This document shows positions 1-6,157 of a stretch of 8,917 nt of DNA, piece after piece; within the stretch, counting starts at the first letter, position 1, and the number at the start of each line of letters is the position of its first letter. This DNA comes from Deferribacteres bacterium. Lineage in GTDB: Bacteria > Thermosulfidibacterota > Thermosulfidibacteria > Thermosulfidibacterales > Thermosulfidibacteraceae. The notes under the pieces are model-generated. The model saw nothing but the letters and a program-made list of their open reading frames with translations, had not been told where the DNA came from and did no database searches. A program made the position numbers and the translations under genes. Location: NCBI GenBank assembly GCA_013153205.1, contig JAADEW010000060.1, forward strand, positions 1 to 8,917. Reading direction: 5' to 3'.

Positions 1-601
1 AGAGCGTTTTGGTCACCTCGGTGAAGAAGCGGGTGAAGAACTCGTGCACCGTAACACTGCCTATTCTGGAAGAGTTTTTCTCGTAAAGATACATAATGTC
101 AATGTCAGAGTAGTAGTTAAGCTCCTCGCCTCCCAGTTTGCCCAGGGCTATGACCGCATAAGGAATACCGCACTTTCCGAATCTGGACTCTACCGCAGAA
201 AGAGCGTAATCACACACCCTCTCTATGGTAACGTCAGCCAATCTGCTCAACTGCTTCAAAACATCAGGAAGCTCATAAATACGAAGGAGGTCCCTTATCC
301 CTATTTTAATGTGTTCCTTTCTCCATGACTTCACCAGAGAATCAACGAAAGGCTCTCCTTCAACCAGATTGAGCTCTATCTCCCGGTGAAGGCCATCTTC
401 CAGAAAGAGCTCGTAAACCCACCGGGGATTCTGAACAAAAAACTTTGCCATGTAAGGACTCGCACCTATACAAAAAACAAAGTCCCTGAATTTATTGGCA
501 GATACAAGGGCATCAATAAGTTTCCTGTCAAAGTCCTCAAGAAACCTTTCCACCGTCTCCGGATGGGGAGACCTTTCTATGAGAGCGTTTACATTCTTCA
601 A
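1..601 (-). CDS. glnE: Glutamine synthetase adenylyltransferase/deadenylylase, N-terminal part (cut by window edge)
   Basis: GlnE attaches and removes AMP on glutamine synthetase in the cytoplasm, tuning nitrogen assimilation. Reading the minus strand from a TTG at 601 gives 200 residues with no stop to the window edge. The family hallmark is clear: ALGKLGGEELNYYSDIDIMY at about residues 152-171, with the nucleotidyltransferase metal-binding pair D166 and D168. Upstream, residues 5-110 match the helical lead-in of the N-terminal domain (LIERSPHPETVERFLEDF near the start). In the E. coli enzyme this N-terminal nucleotidyltransferase copy carries the deadenylylation activity; the C-terminal copy would lie outside the window. 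TTG at 601 is the first possible start after an in-frame stop. A GAGGT lies 12 nt before it, a rather long spacing, so the start is likely but not certain; a GTG at residue 17 is an alternative. It is divergent from the gene at 678. Confidence 0.92.
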   Translation of the reverse strand, partial: MKNVNALIERSPHPETVERFLEDFDRKLIDALVSANKFRDFVFCIGASPYMAKFFVQNPRWVYELFLEDGLHREIELNLVEGEPFVDSLVKSWRKEHIKIGIRDLLRIYELPDVLKQLSRLADVTIERVCDYALSAVESRFGKCGIPYAVIALGKLGGEELNYYSDIDIMYLYEKNSSRIGSVTVHEFFTRFFTEVTKTL

Positions 602-620
602 GGGTTCGGTTCTACCTCAG

Positions 621-649
621 TTGCATTTGGTAGCTTATCTTATTATTAA
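621..649 (+). promoter_or_regulatory. Candidate promoter for the metallo-beta-lactamase/DUF4139/crotonase operon
   Basis: TTGCAT (621-626) is followed after 17 nt by TATTAA (644-649), a reasonable sigma-70 type -35/-10 pair in the only AT-rich non-coding stretch before the plus-strand genes. Transcription would start near 655, about 22 nt before the TTG start at 678. The whole gap between the two divergent genes is 76 bp, so any promoter for this operon must be here or inside glnE. Confidence 0.4.
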
Positions 650-666
650 AGGGTAAAGCTCTTCAA
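637..666 (-). promoter_or_regulatory. Candidate promoter for glnE
   Basis: On the minus strand, TTGAAG (666-661) is followed after 18 nt by TAAGAT (642-637), a 4/6 plus 4/6 match to a sigma-70 type -35/-10 pair. Transcription would begin near 630, leaving a leader of about 29 nt before the TTG start at 601. It overlaps the opposite-facing candidate promoter. Seen by eye in an AT-rich stretch, so chance matches are easy. Confidence 0.35.
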
Positions 667-684
667 GGGGGGAAGACTTGAAGA
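660..684 (+). promoter_or_regulatory. Inverted repeat enclosing the ribosome binding site and start of the gene at 678
   Basis: TCTTCAAG (660-667) is perfectly complementary to CTTGAAGA (677-684), giving an 8-bp stem with a 9-nt loop (668-676). The loop holds the G-rich ribosome binding site, and the TTG start codon (678-680) sits inside the 3' arm. In the transcript this could limit translation initiation; in DNA it could be an operator. The same TCTTCAAG also occurs as a direct copy at 595-602, over the glnE start. No function is proven. Confidence 0.4.
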
Positions 685-1373
685 TTTCCGTTGTGTTTGA
701 AAACAGAAGCACATCCCCCGACTTTGTTCCCATGTGGGGATTTGCGTGTTTTATAGAAGAGCTCGGCATCATGTTTGATACGGGTAGTAATTACAAGATA
801 TTGAAACACAACATGAAAATGCTGAACATATACCACGAAAAGATAAGTTCCCTGTTCCTTTCCCACTTCCACTGGGACCACACGGGAGGGGCTTTAGACC
901 TCTGCATGGACACGGGAAATCTGGATGTGTTCCTTTTGAGCAGTTTTTCCTCGAGATTTGTGGAAAGCCTGAAACTTTCGGGTTGCAAAACCCATACGAT
1001 AGATGCCCCCACCAGACTCTGCACCTGTATAAGCACCGGAATCCTTGACGGCGTAGTTCCGGAACACGGACTTATAGTCCCCACCCCGGAAGGTTTCGTT
1101 CTGATTACGGGATGTGCTCATCCCGGTATAATTGCTATGGTTGAAAGAGCCATGGAGCTGACAAAAGAAAGGCTTTTTGGAATACTCGGCGGCTTCCATC
1201 TTTTTAACGCTACACCTCATGAAATATTAGAGATAGCCTACTACCTTGATGAGGTAACAACCGGTTTCGTAGCCCCATGCCACTGCACGGGTGAAAACGC
1301 TCTGTCCATATTCCGACAGCGGCTCAAAGGCAAGTTCCTTGAAGTAAAATGCGGGACGGAGGTGTTAATTTGA
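678..1373 (+). CDS. Metallo-beta-lactamase-fold protein, RFAP/dihydropterin-synthase-like family
   Basis: A 231-residue cytoplasmic metallo-hydrolase-fold protein. The metal-binding signature is SHFHWDHTGG at residues 62-71 (H63, H65, D67, H68), followed by TGCAHPGI (H148), GGFHLF (H174) and a C-terminal PCHCTGE (H202). The TGCAHPG and GGFHL blocks are typical of the group annotated as 7,8-dihydropterin-6-methyl-4-(beta-D-ribofuranosyl)-aminobenzene-5'-phosphate synthase-like proteins (COG1237). In most bacteria that name is transferred from archaeal methanopterin work and the true substrate is unknown. Length is close to usual for the family, and all expected metal ligands appear present. 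It starts with TTG at 678 behind a GGGGGG ribosome binding site that lies in a hairpin loop. It overlaps the following gene by 4 nt, implying coupled translation. Fold and metal binding are confident; the reaction is not. Confidence 0.88.
   Translation: MKISVVFENRSTSPDFVPMWGFACFIEELGIMFDTGSNYKILKHNMKMLNIYHEKISSLFLSHFHWDHTGGALDLCMDTGNLDVFLLSSFSSRFVESLKLSGCKTHTIDAPTRLCTCISTGILDGVVPEHGLIVPTPEGFVLITGCAHPGIIAMVERAMELTKERLFGILGGFHLFNATPHEILEIAYYLDEVTTGFVAPCHCTGENALSIFRQRLKGKFLEVKCGTEVLI
1358..1364 (+). promoter_or_regulatory. Ribosome binding site fixing the DUF4139 start at TTG 1370
   Basis: GGAGGTG ends 5 nt before TTG at 1370-1372, ideal spacing. This favours TTG 1370 over the in-frame ATG at 1349, which has no such site and would put a charged, non-signal-like stretch before the signal peptide. 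The TTG overlaps the stop of the preceding gene as TTGA. Confidence 0.75.
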
Positions 1374-2836
1374 GAAAAATTTTTGCCGCTTTCTTCATGC
1401 TTTTCCTATTCTCTCCCGCTGTCTTTTCACAGCTTGAGGTTGAAGAGGCACTATTTTATCCAGACAGGGTAACGGTGATAGAAAAAGGGCTTATACTTCT
1501 TACTCAGGGCAGAAACATTTTAGGTTTTCTGCCGGCAAAAGCAGACAGAAAACACATCAACGTCGCTCTAAACTGTGATAAAGCCACTCTTATAGGGATA
1601 GACCTGGGTGATTCAAAGGAGAGTGAAGAGTATAAAAAGACGGAAAAAGACCTAAAATCCATAAAAAAGAAAATTGACGCCCTGAAAAGAGAAAAAGAGT
1701 TTTATCAACAACTTACAGACACCATCAGTCAGCCTGACTTCGTTTCAAAACAGGGAATACAAGCGGTTATGAAAGATTACAAAACACTTGCATCCACCAT
1801 TTCAACCATAGACAGAACCCTCTCTTTACTTAACCAGCAGGCACTTCAACTCAAAAAGAAACTCGAACAACTGCAGAGCGAAAAGATACTCTACGCCATA
1901 GTGGACGGCTCAGACCAGTGTGAAGTTGCGGTAAGCTACACCATCCCCGAGGGAAGATGGGAACCCCTTTACGAGTTATCCTATTCAAACAACACGGTAA
2001 AACTTTCCTTAAGGGCAAAAGCCGTTCAGTTCACTCATAAAGACTGGAAAGACGTTTCCGTATCTTTCAGCTCATCCCGTCCCATAAGCTATCTCGTTAT
2101 ACCCCAACCCCAACCTCTGTTCCTGTATATTATAAGAAGACCTGAGAGAATACTTTCCTTTAAAGCGAAAGCACTGAGCGAAAAAAGCCTTCCAGCCGCC
2201 TCATCAGTTACTGCAGTGAGAACGGAAAGCATATTTTACTACAAACTGGAGACTCCCATCACCCTGAAAAGCAGAGAAGAGAAGCTCCTGCTCCTTGAAA
2301 GCTGGAGGTGGAGAACAAAACCGGAAAGAATCGCCGTGCCCACGAGCTCACCCCACGTTTATGTGAAAGCACGGGTTCTGCGCCCCAAGGAGCCGCTGAT
2401 AAACGGACCGGTTGAGATAGTTTCGGGAAACTTTGTCATAGGAACCTCATACCTTTCAAAGCTGGAGAAGGGAAAGTATTTTGAGTTTCCGCTGGGCATA
2501 GACGAAGAGGTGGAGGTAAAAAGAGAGCTCGTTGACAAAAAGATTGACGAAAAGTGGGGCGGAGACATAGAGATATACGCAAAATACCGGATAACTCTGT
2601 TCAACAACCGGGACAGCACCGTTGAGGTAAAGCTCTTTGAACCCCTTCCCGTATCAAAGGACGAACCCATAAAGGTCAGGATACTTGAAGACTCGTTCAC
2701 CATAAAACCCGACAAAATCAGCGCAACAGGAATAGCTTTCTGGAAGCTGAGCCTGAAGCCCAAGGAGAAAAAGGTTGTTGAATATGCCTTCAAGGTAAGG
2801 TATCCCAAGGACAAAAAGCTTAACATCCACTTTTGA
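1370..2836 (+). CDS. Exported coiled-coil DUF4139 (MuiA-like) protein
   Basis: Predicted 488-residue exported protein. Residues 1-20 form a classic signal peptide: MRK, a hydrophobic core AAFFMLFLF, then PAVFS with likely cleavage before Q21. No lipobox cysteine is visible. Residues 21-80 resemble the short beta N-terminal domain (DUF4140-like) of this family. Residues 82-115 and about 145-173 are lysine/glutamate-rich heptad-like stretches, probably a coiled-coil hairpin. From about 185 onward comes the DUF4139 region, with the recognisable VSYTIPEGRWEPLYEL (188-203), LSLRAKAVQFTHKDWKDVSV (213-231, approximately) and the closing YAFKVRYPKDKKL (472-484). Proteins of this type include the mucoidy-inhibitor MuiA family; their biochemical role is unknown. 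The only two cysteines are C69 and C184, possibly a disulfide. It is translated in overlap with the upstream gene and lies 12 nt before the crotonase gene. Family call is good; role is unknown. Confidence 0.82.
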   Translation: MRKIFAAFFMLFLFSPAVFSQLEVEEALFYPDRVTVIEKGLILLTQGRNILGFLPAKADRKHINVALNCDKATLIGIDLGDSKESEEYKKTEKDLKSIKKKIDALKREKEFYQQLTDTISQPDFVSKQGIQAVMKDYKTLASTISTIDRTLSLLNQQALQLKKKLEQLQSEKILYAIVDGSDQCEVAVSYTIPEGRWEPLYELSYSNNTVKLSLRAKAVQFTHKDWKDVSVSFSSSRPISYLVIPQPQPLFLYIIRRPERILSFKAKALSEKSLPAASSVTAVRTESIFYYKLETPITLKSREEKLLLLESWRWRTKPERIAVPTSSPHVYVKARVLRPKEPLINGPVEIVSGNFVIGTSYLSKLEKGKYFEFPLGIDEEVEVKRELVDKKIDEKWGGDIEIYAKYRITLFNNRDSTVEVKLFEPLPVSKDEPIKVRILEDSFTIKPDKISATGIAFWKLSLKPKEKKVVEYAFKVRYPKDKKLNIHF

Positions 2837-2848
2837 GGAGGTATCCCG

Positions 2849-3598
2849 ATGAGCACGGTGAGGATTGAGATTGAGCCCCCTATAGGCTGGCTTATCTTCA
2901 ACAGACCGGAAGTGAGAAATGCGTTCAATGTGGAGATGTGGAAGACCGTTCCGGAGAAAGCCCTTGAGCTGGATAAAAACGACGATGTCAAAATCATCAT
3001 AATGCGGGGAGAAGGAAACTGCTTCGGAGCGGGAGCGGACATAAAAGAGCTTCTTGAATACGCGGAGAAGGGGAAGGCTCAGGAATACGCAGAAGCGGTG
3101 AAATACTGCTTCTCAAACCTCGCACGGATAAACAAAATCATGATAGCCGCCATAGAAAGATACGCCCTGGGTGGAGGGTGCATGGTAGCCGCTTCCTGTG
3201 ATTTGAGGGTGGCGGAAAAAGGCGCAAAGATAGGCATTCCTCTGGTGAAGCTGGGGCTTGCGGTGGAGCCTCTGGGGATAAAAAGGCTCATAGAGCTTGT
3301 GGGAGGAAGCTTTGCCATGGACTTTCTCCTCACGGGAGACCCCATACCTGAAGAAAAGCTTCTGGTTTCGGGGTTCGTCAACTTCATGGTTGAAAAGGGA
3401 GAAGCGGTCAGCTTTTCAAAAGAGCTTGCCCGAAGGCTCCTTGACCACGGACCCTATGCCCTCAAGGTAACCAAGATGATTTACAAACAATACCTGTCAG
3501 GAGAGGCAGACGAAAGGTTCATACGAAGAGCCTTCGCAAGCTGTATGGAAACCTCATCCTTCAAGGAGAGGGCAAGGAGGTTCATCAACAAAACATAA
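2849..3598 (+). CDS. Crotonase-fold (enoyl-CoA hydratase/isomerase family) protein lacking the usual catalytic glutamates
   Basis: A 249-residue cytoplasmic acyl-CoA-binding enzyme of the crotonase superfamily; length is normal. Visible family blocks are LIFNRPEVRNAFN (15-27), CFGAGADIK (58-66, first oxyanion-hole half), YALGGGCMVAASCDLR (105-120, second oxyanion-hole half), then PLVKLGLAVEPLGIKRL (131-147). In hydratases the two catalytic glutamates follow GGGC and the QP motif. Here these positions are M112 and L132, so classical water addition is unlikely. E140 lines up with the aspartate of dienoyl-CoA isomerases (VGLAADVGT context), which may point to isomerase-type or other chemistry. 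The alignment is by eye. ATG 2849 follows GGAGGT (2837-2842) with 6-nt spacing, directly after the DUF4139 stop. The 3' end overlaps purA by 14 nt on the opposite strand. The fold is confident; substrate and reaction are not known. Confidence 0.88.
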   Translation: MSTVRIEIEPPIGWLIFNRPEVRNAFNVEMWKTVPEKALELDKNDDVKIIIMRGEGNCFGAGADIKELLEYAEKGKAQEYAEAVKYCFSNLARINKIMIAAIERYALGGGCMVAASCDLRVAEKGAKIGIPLVKLGLAVEPLGIKRLIELVGGSFAMDFLLTGDPIPEEKLLVSGFVNFMVEKGEAVSFSKELARRLLDHGPYALKVTKMIYKQYLSGEADERFIRRAFASCMETSSFKERARRFINKT

Positions 3599-4862
3599 CC
3601 GTGTGGTCCCTGTTTGCCCCGGTTGAAACGAGAAGAATCTCCGCCTCCATATTCTCGGCGATGTAGTTGACGTATTCCAGGGCTTCCTTGGGAAGCTCCT
3701 CCCTCTTCCTTATGCCTTTCACAGGCTTCTTCCATCCGGGAAGCTCAACATATACGGGCTTTGCCTTGAGAAGCTGTGTGTAGTGAAGGGGAAACTCATC
3801 CGTCCTCTCACCGTCTATTTCGTAAGCCACACACACCTTTATCTTCTCAAACCCGTCAAGGACATCCAGCTTGGTTATAGCAATCTTGCTGAACCCGTTC
3901 AGCCACGATGCATACTTCAAGACCACGAGGTCAAGCCAGCCGCACCTTCTGGGGCGACCGGTGGTGGCACCGTATTCACCGCCCTTTTCCCTCAACATCT
4001 CTCCAAACTCGCCCCTGTCTTCCGTGGGGAAAGCTCCTCCACCCACCCTCGTGGTGTAAGCCTTAACAACAGCCACAACATCGTCAACGGCGGAAGGAGG
4101 AACGCCCAGCCCCGTCATTATACCGCCTATGGTGGGATTTGAAGAGGTCACATAGGGATAGGTGCCGTGGTCTATGTCCAGCATGGTGCCCTGGGCTCCC
4201 TCGTAAAGGACGCTTTTACCCTCTTTCACAGCCTTTTTCATGTAGGAGGTGGTGTTGGTTATGTAGGGTTTTAGCCTCTCTCCCCACAAAAGCGCCTTTT
4301 CAAAGAGCTCATCAAAGTCAAACCCCTCTTCTCCGAAGAACTCCCTGATGAGCAGGTTCTTTATCTTCAGGATAAATTCAAGCTTCTCCCTTAAAACATC
4401 CTCCCTCAGGAGGTCCCCCATGCGAAGCCCCACCCTTGAAGCCTTATCCGCATAAGTGGGTCCAATACCTTTGCGGGTGGTGCCTATCTGCTTTTGGCCC
4501 TTTATCTTCTCGTTAAGGCTGTCCAGCAGTTTGTTGTAAGGCATGATGACATGGGCACTTTCGCTAATTAAGAGGTTATCTCCCACATAAACCCCTTCCT
4601 TTTTCAGCCCCTCTATCTCGGCAAGCAGAGACTCAGGGTCCACAGCCATACCATTTCCCATCACGCAAACGGTGCCCTCCCGAAAGATTCCGGAAGGGAT
4701 AAGGTGAAGTATGAACTGCTTATCGTTTATAACGATGGTGTGCCCCGCATTGGGTCCACCTGAATAGCGGGCTACAATGTCCTTGTCGTCGGCAAGAAAA
4801 TCCACAACCTTGCCCTTGCCTTCATCTCCCCACTGAGAACCTATAACGGCAACTCTCTTCAT
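3585..4862 (-). CDS. purA: Adenylosuccinate synthetase
   Basis: PurA joins IMP and aspartate using GTP to give adenylosuccinate, the first committed step from IMP to AMP. The 425-residue protein is full length. Diagnostic blocks are GSQWGDEGKGK (8-18; catalytic D13), SGGPNAGHT (34-42; H41), QIGTTRKGIGPTYADKASR (125-143), EGAQGTMLDIDHGTYPYVTS (221-240), TGRPRRCGWLD (301-311) and TKLDVLDG (330-337). The guanine- and IMP-binding regions all appear intact. It is the last gene of the minus-strand operon. ATG 4862 lies 9 nt after hisZ and follows GAGGTG. A 9-pair inverted repeat spans the start codon. Its last codons overlap the convergent crotonase gene by 14 nt, leaving no room for an intergenic terminator. 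Identification is secure. Confidence 0.98.
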   Translation of the reverse strand: MKRVAVIGSQWGDEGKGKVVDFLADDKDIVARYSGGPNAGHTIVINDKQFILHLIPSGIFREGTVCVMGNGMAVDPESLLAEIEGLKKEGVYVGDNLLISESAHVIMPYNKLLDSLNEKIKGQKQIGTTRKGIGPTYADKASRVGLRMGDLLREDVLREKLEFILKIKNLLIREFFGEEGFDFDELFEKALLWGERLKPYITNTTSYMKKAVKEGKSVLYEGAQGTMLDIDHGTYPYVTSSNPTIGGIMTGLGVPPSAVDDVVAVVKAYTTRVGGGAFPTEDRGEFGEMLREKGGEYGATTGRPRRCGWLDLVVLKYASWLNGFSKIAITKLDVLDGFEKIKVCVAYEIDGERTDEFPLHYTQLLKAKPVYVELPGWKKPVKGIRKREELPKEALEYVNYIAENMEAEILLVSTGANRDHTVMFC

Positions 4863-4895
4863 CTTATCACCTCAAACCTTTTCGAAATGAAGAAA
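4854..4895 (-). promoter_or_regulatory. Inverted repeat pairing the purA start with the end of hisZ
   Basis: In the minus-strand transcript TTTCTTCAT (4895-4887, inside the last hisZ codons) can pair with ATGAAGAGA (4862-4854), giving 9 consecutive pairs including one U-G. The purA ATG is the first triplet of the 3' arm, and the ribosome binding site GAGGTG lies in the 24-nt loop. Ribosomes finishing hisZ would open it, which would couple the two genes. AU-rich, so stability at high temperature is doubtful. Confidence 0.35.
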
Positions 4896-6137
4896 CCTTT
4901 CCTCATCTACAATAATGTCCCTGTTGTTTTCAAGCTCTATGAGCTTGAGTTTCCCCAAAGCCTTGAGCTCATCGGTTATGACTATCACCTTTCTTATGCC
5001 AACCTTTCTGGCATACTCAATGGACTCATCAAGGCTTCTCTCTATAATGTCCCTCGCCACAGCATAACCCTTGTTTCTCAAAACCTTTGCCACCTCAAGC
5101 CCCTTTCTCTTAACCTCAGAAAGGTCTATGACGAGGAAGTCCACCCTCTCTTCCTCCGGAAGCCTGCCCGAAGCCTCAACGGCTCTATACATGGCGTCAA
5201 GGTCAACGGCAAACCCCATAGCAGGCTCCGGCGAACCGTAAACCTGCATGAGCTCGTCGTACCTTCCGCCCACGGCAAGCCTCTTCCCAATACCCCTTCC
5301 AAAAACCTCAAAAAACACCCCCGTGTGGTAAGCCATACCCCTTATTTCCGAAAGGTCTATTATTATGTTGCTGTAAAGGCCATAATTTTTCAGAACGGAT
5401 ATAACCTCCTCAAGGTCCGTGAGGTGCCTTTCCATCTCAGGGGTAACGAATATTCTCCTTATCTCATCCAGTATCTCCTCCCCCCCGATAAAGTCCATAA
5501 GGGAAAAGAGGAGCTCCCTGCGTCTATCCTCTAAATTGTAAGCGGAGATAAGCTCTTTGAGCTCTTTTCTGTCCTTTCTGGCAAGAGCGAAGGCTATCCT
5601 CTTTCTGTCAGCCTCCTCAAAAGGCGAAAGGACCTCCCTCAAAAAGCCCACGTTGCTGATGGAAATCCTGTAGTCCTCAATGTTCAGGGCATCCAGCACC
5701 TCTTTAGAGATGGCTATCATCTCGGCTCCTGCCTCGGGCTTATCCAGCCCTATGAGCTCAAGCCCCACCTGCCACAGCTCCTTCTCCTTGGTAACGCCGT
5801 TGGCAGGCCATCTAAAAACGCTCCCGTAATAGTAAAGCCTCAAAGGCCTTGGGTGCTCCTTCATCAGGGTTGCGGCAATTCTCGCTATCTGGGGCGTGAA
5901 ATCGGGCCTCAGAACGATGAGACGCCCCGTTTCTCTTTCCACAAGCTTAACGATTCCGCCCTTGAGGCTCCTATCAAGGTTCTGAAAGACATCGTCGTAA
6001 TACTCAAAGAGGGGGGTAATAACCTGCCTGAACCCCCAGCGGCGAAAGACAGAGGTGATAACCTCTTTTACCCTCTCCCTTCTGGATGCTATTTCGGGGG
6101 GGTAAACCACCACCCCCCTCGGTATAAGCTGACTCAA
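4872..6137 (-). CDS. hisZ: ATP phosphoribosyltransferase regulatory subunit (HisRS-like)
   Basis: HisZ is a catalytically retired relative of histidyl-tRNA synthetase. It binds the short form of HisG, making the first enzyme of histidine synthesis active and feedback-sensitive. The 421-residue protein has the class II synthetase-like core: IPRGVVVYPPE (5-15), the HisZ-type VLRPDFTPQIAR (75-86) in place of the LRPEGT block of true HisRS, YYYGSVFRW (102-110), IRGMAYHTGVFFEVFG (265-280) and AVGGRYDEL (288-296). Residues 332-421 resemble a HisRS anticodon-binding-like C-terminal domain. This predicts a short HisG elsewhere in the genome. The start is TTG 6137, 11 nt after the serA stop, with GAGGG 5 nt upstream. 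Two inverted repeats surround this start. A divergent HisRS is the alternative, but the LRPDFTPQIAR block argues for HisZ. Confidence 0.9.
   Translation of the reverse strand: MSQLIPRGVVVYPPEIASRRERVKEVITSVFRRWGFRQVITPLFEYYDDVFQNLDRSLKGGIVKLVERETGRLIVLRPDFTPQIARIAATLMKEHPRPLRLYYYGSVFRWPANGVTKEKELWQVGLELIGLDKPEAGAEMIAISKEVLDALNIEDYRISISNVGFLREVLSPFEEADRKRIAFALARKDRKELKELISAYNLEDRRRELLFSLMDFIGGEEILDEIRRIFVTPEMERHLTDLEEVISVLKNYGLYSNIIIDLSEIRGMAYHTGVFFEVFGRGIGKRLAVGGRYDELMQVYGSPEPAMGFAVDLDAMYRAVEASGRLPEEERVDFLVIDLSEVKRKGLEVAKVLRNKGYAVARDIIERSLDESIEYARKVGIRKVIVITDELKALGKLKLIELENNRDIIVDEERFLHFEKV
6096..6118 (-). promoter_or_regulatory. All-G/C hairpin in the first codons of hisZ
   Basis: The transcript carries six consecutive G (6118-6113), a 10-nt spacer, then seven consecutive C (6102-6096), beginning 19 nt after the first base of the hisZ start codon. 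The 6-bp G-C stem could slow initiating ribosomes. The C run could instead pair with the purine-rich ribosome binding site. No U-tract follows, so it is not a terminator. It encodes RGVVVYPP, so protein constraint may explain part of it. Confidence 0.35.
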
Positions 6138-6157
6138 CCTCTCCCTCTTCAGTTGAG
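6133..6157 (-). promoter_or_regulatory. Inverted repeat around the hisZ start codon
   Basis: In the transcript CTCAAC (6157-6152, the last two sense codons of serA) pairs perfectly with GTTGAG (6138-6133), plus one possible U-G pair. The TTG start of hisZ lies in the 3' arm. The loop carries both the serA stop codon and the ribosome binding site. The geometry suggests that a ribosome completing serA would expose the hisZ start. The stem is only 6-7 bp and chance cannot be excluded. Confidence 0.33.

Noticed and set aside
44..649. Two plus-strand open frames over the left edge
   Set aside because: The minus strand here encodes an unmistakable GlnE N-terminus without interruption; the plus-strand frames carry no family motif.
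1349..1369. ATG at 1349 as start of the DUF4139 protein
   Set aside because: It lacks a ribosome binding site and would put seven non-signal residues before the signal peptide; TTG 1370 has GGAGGTG at ideal spacing.
1323..1374. CTCAAA (1323-1328) complementary to TTTGAG at the DUF4139 start, as a fourth start-codon hairpin
   Set aside because: The loop would be 40 nt, and a 6-mer match over that distance is too likely by chance to add to the other three.
2359..3042. Open frame of 227 codons on the minus strand, opposite the DUF4139/crotonase junction
   Set aside because: It spans two real genes antisense and has a low-complexity serine/phenylalanine composition typical of a shadow frame.
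3597..3624. Inverted repeat AACCG/CGGTT as a terminator at the convergent gene ends
   Set aside because: Only 5 bp with an 18-nt loop, no T-tract after it, and inside purA coding sequence.
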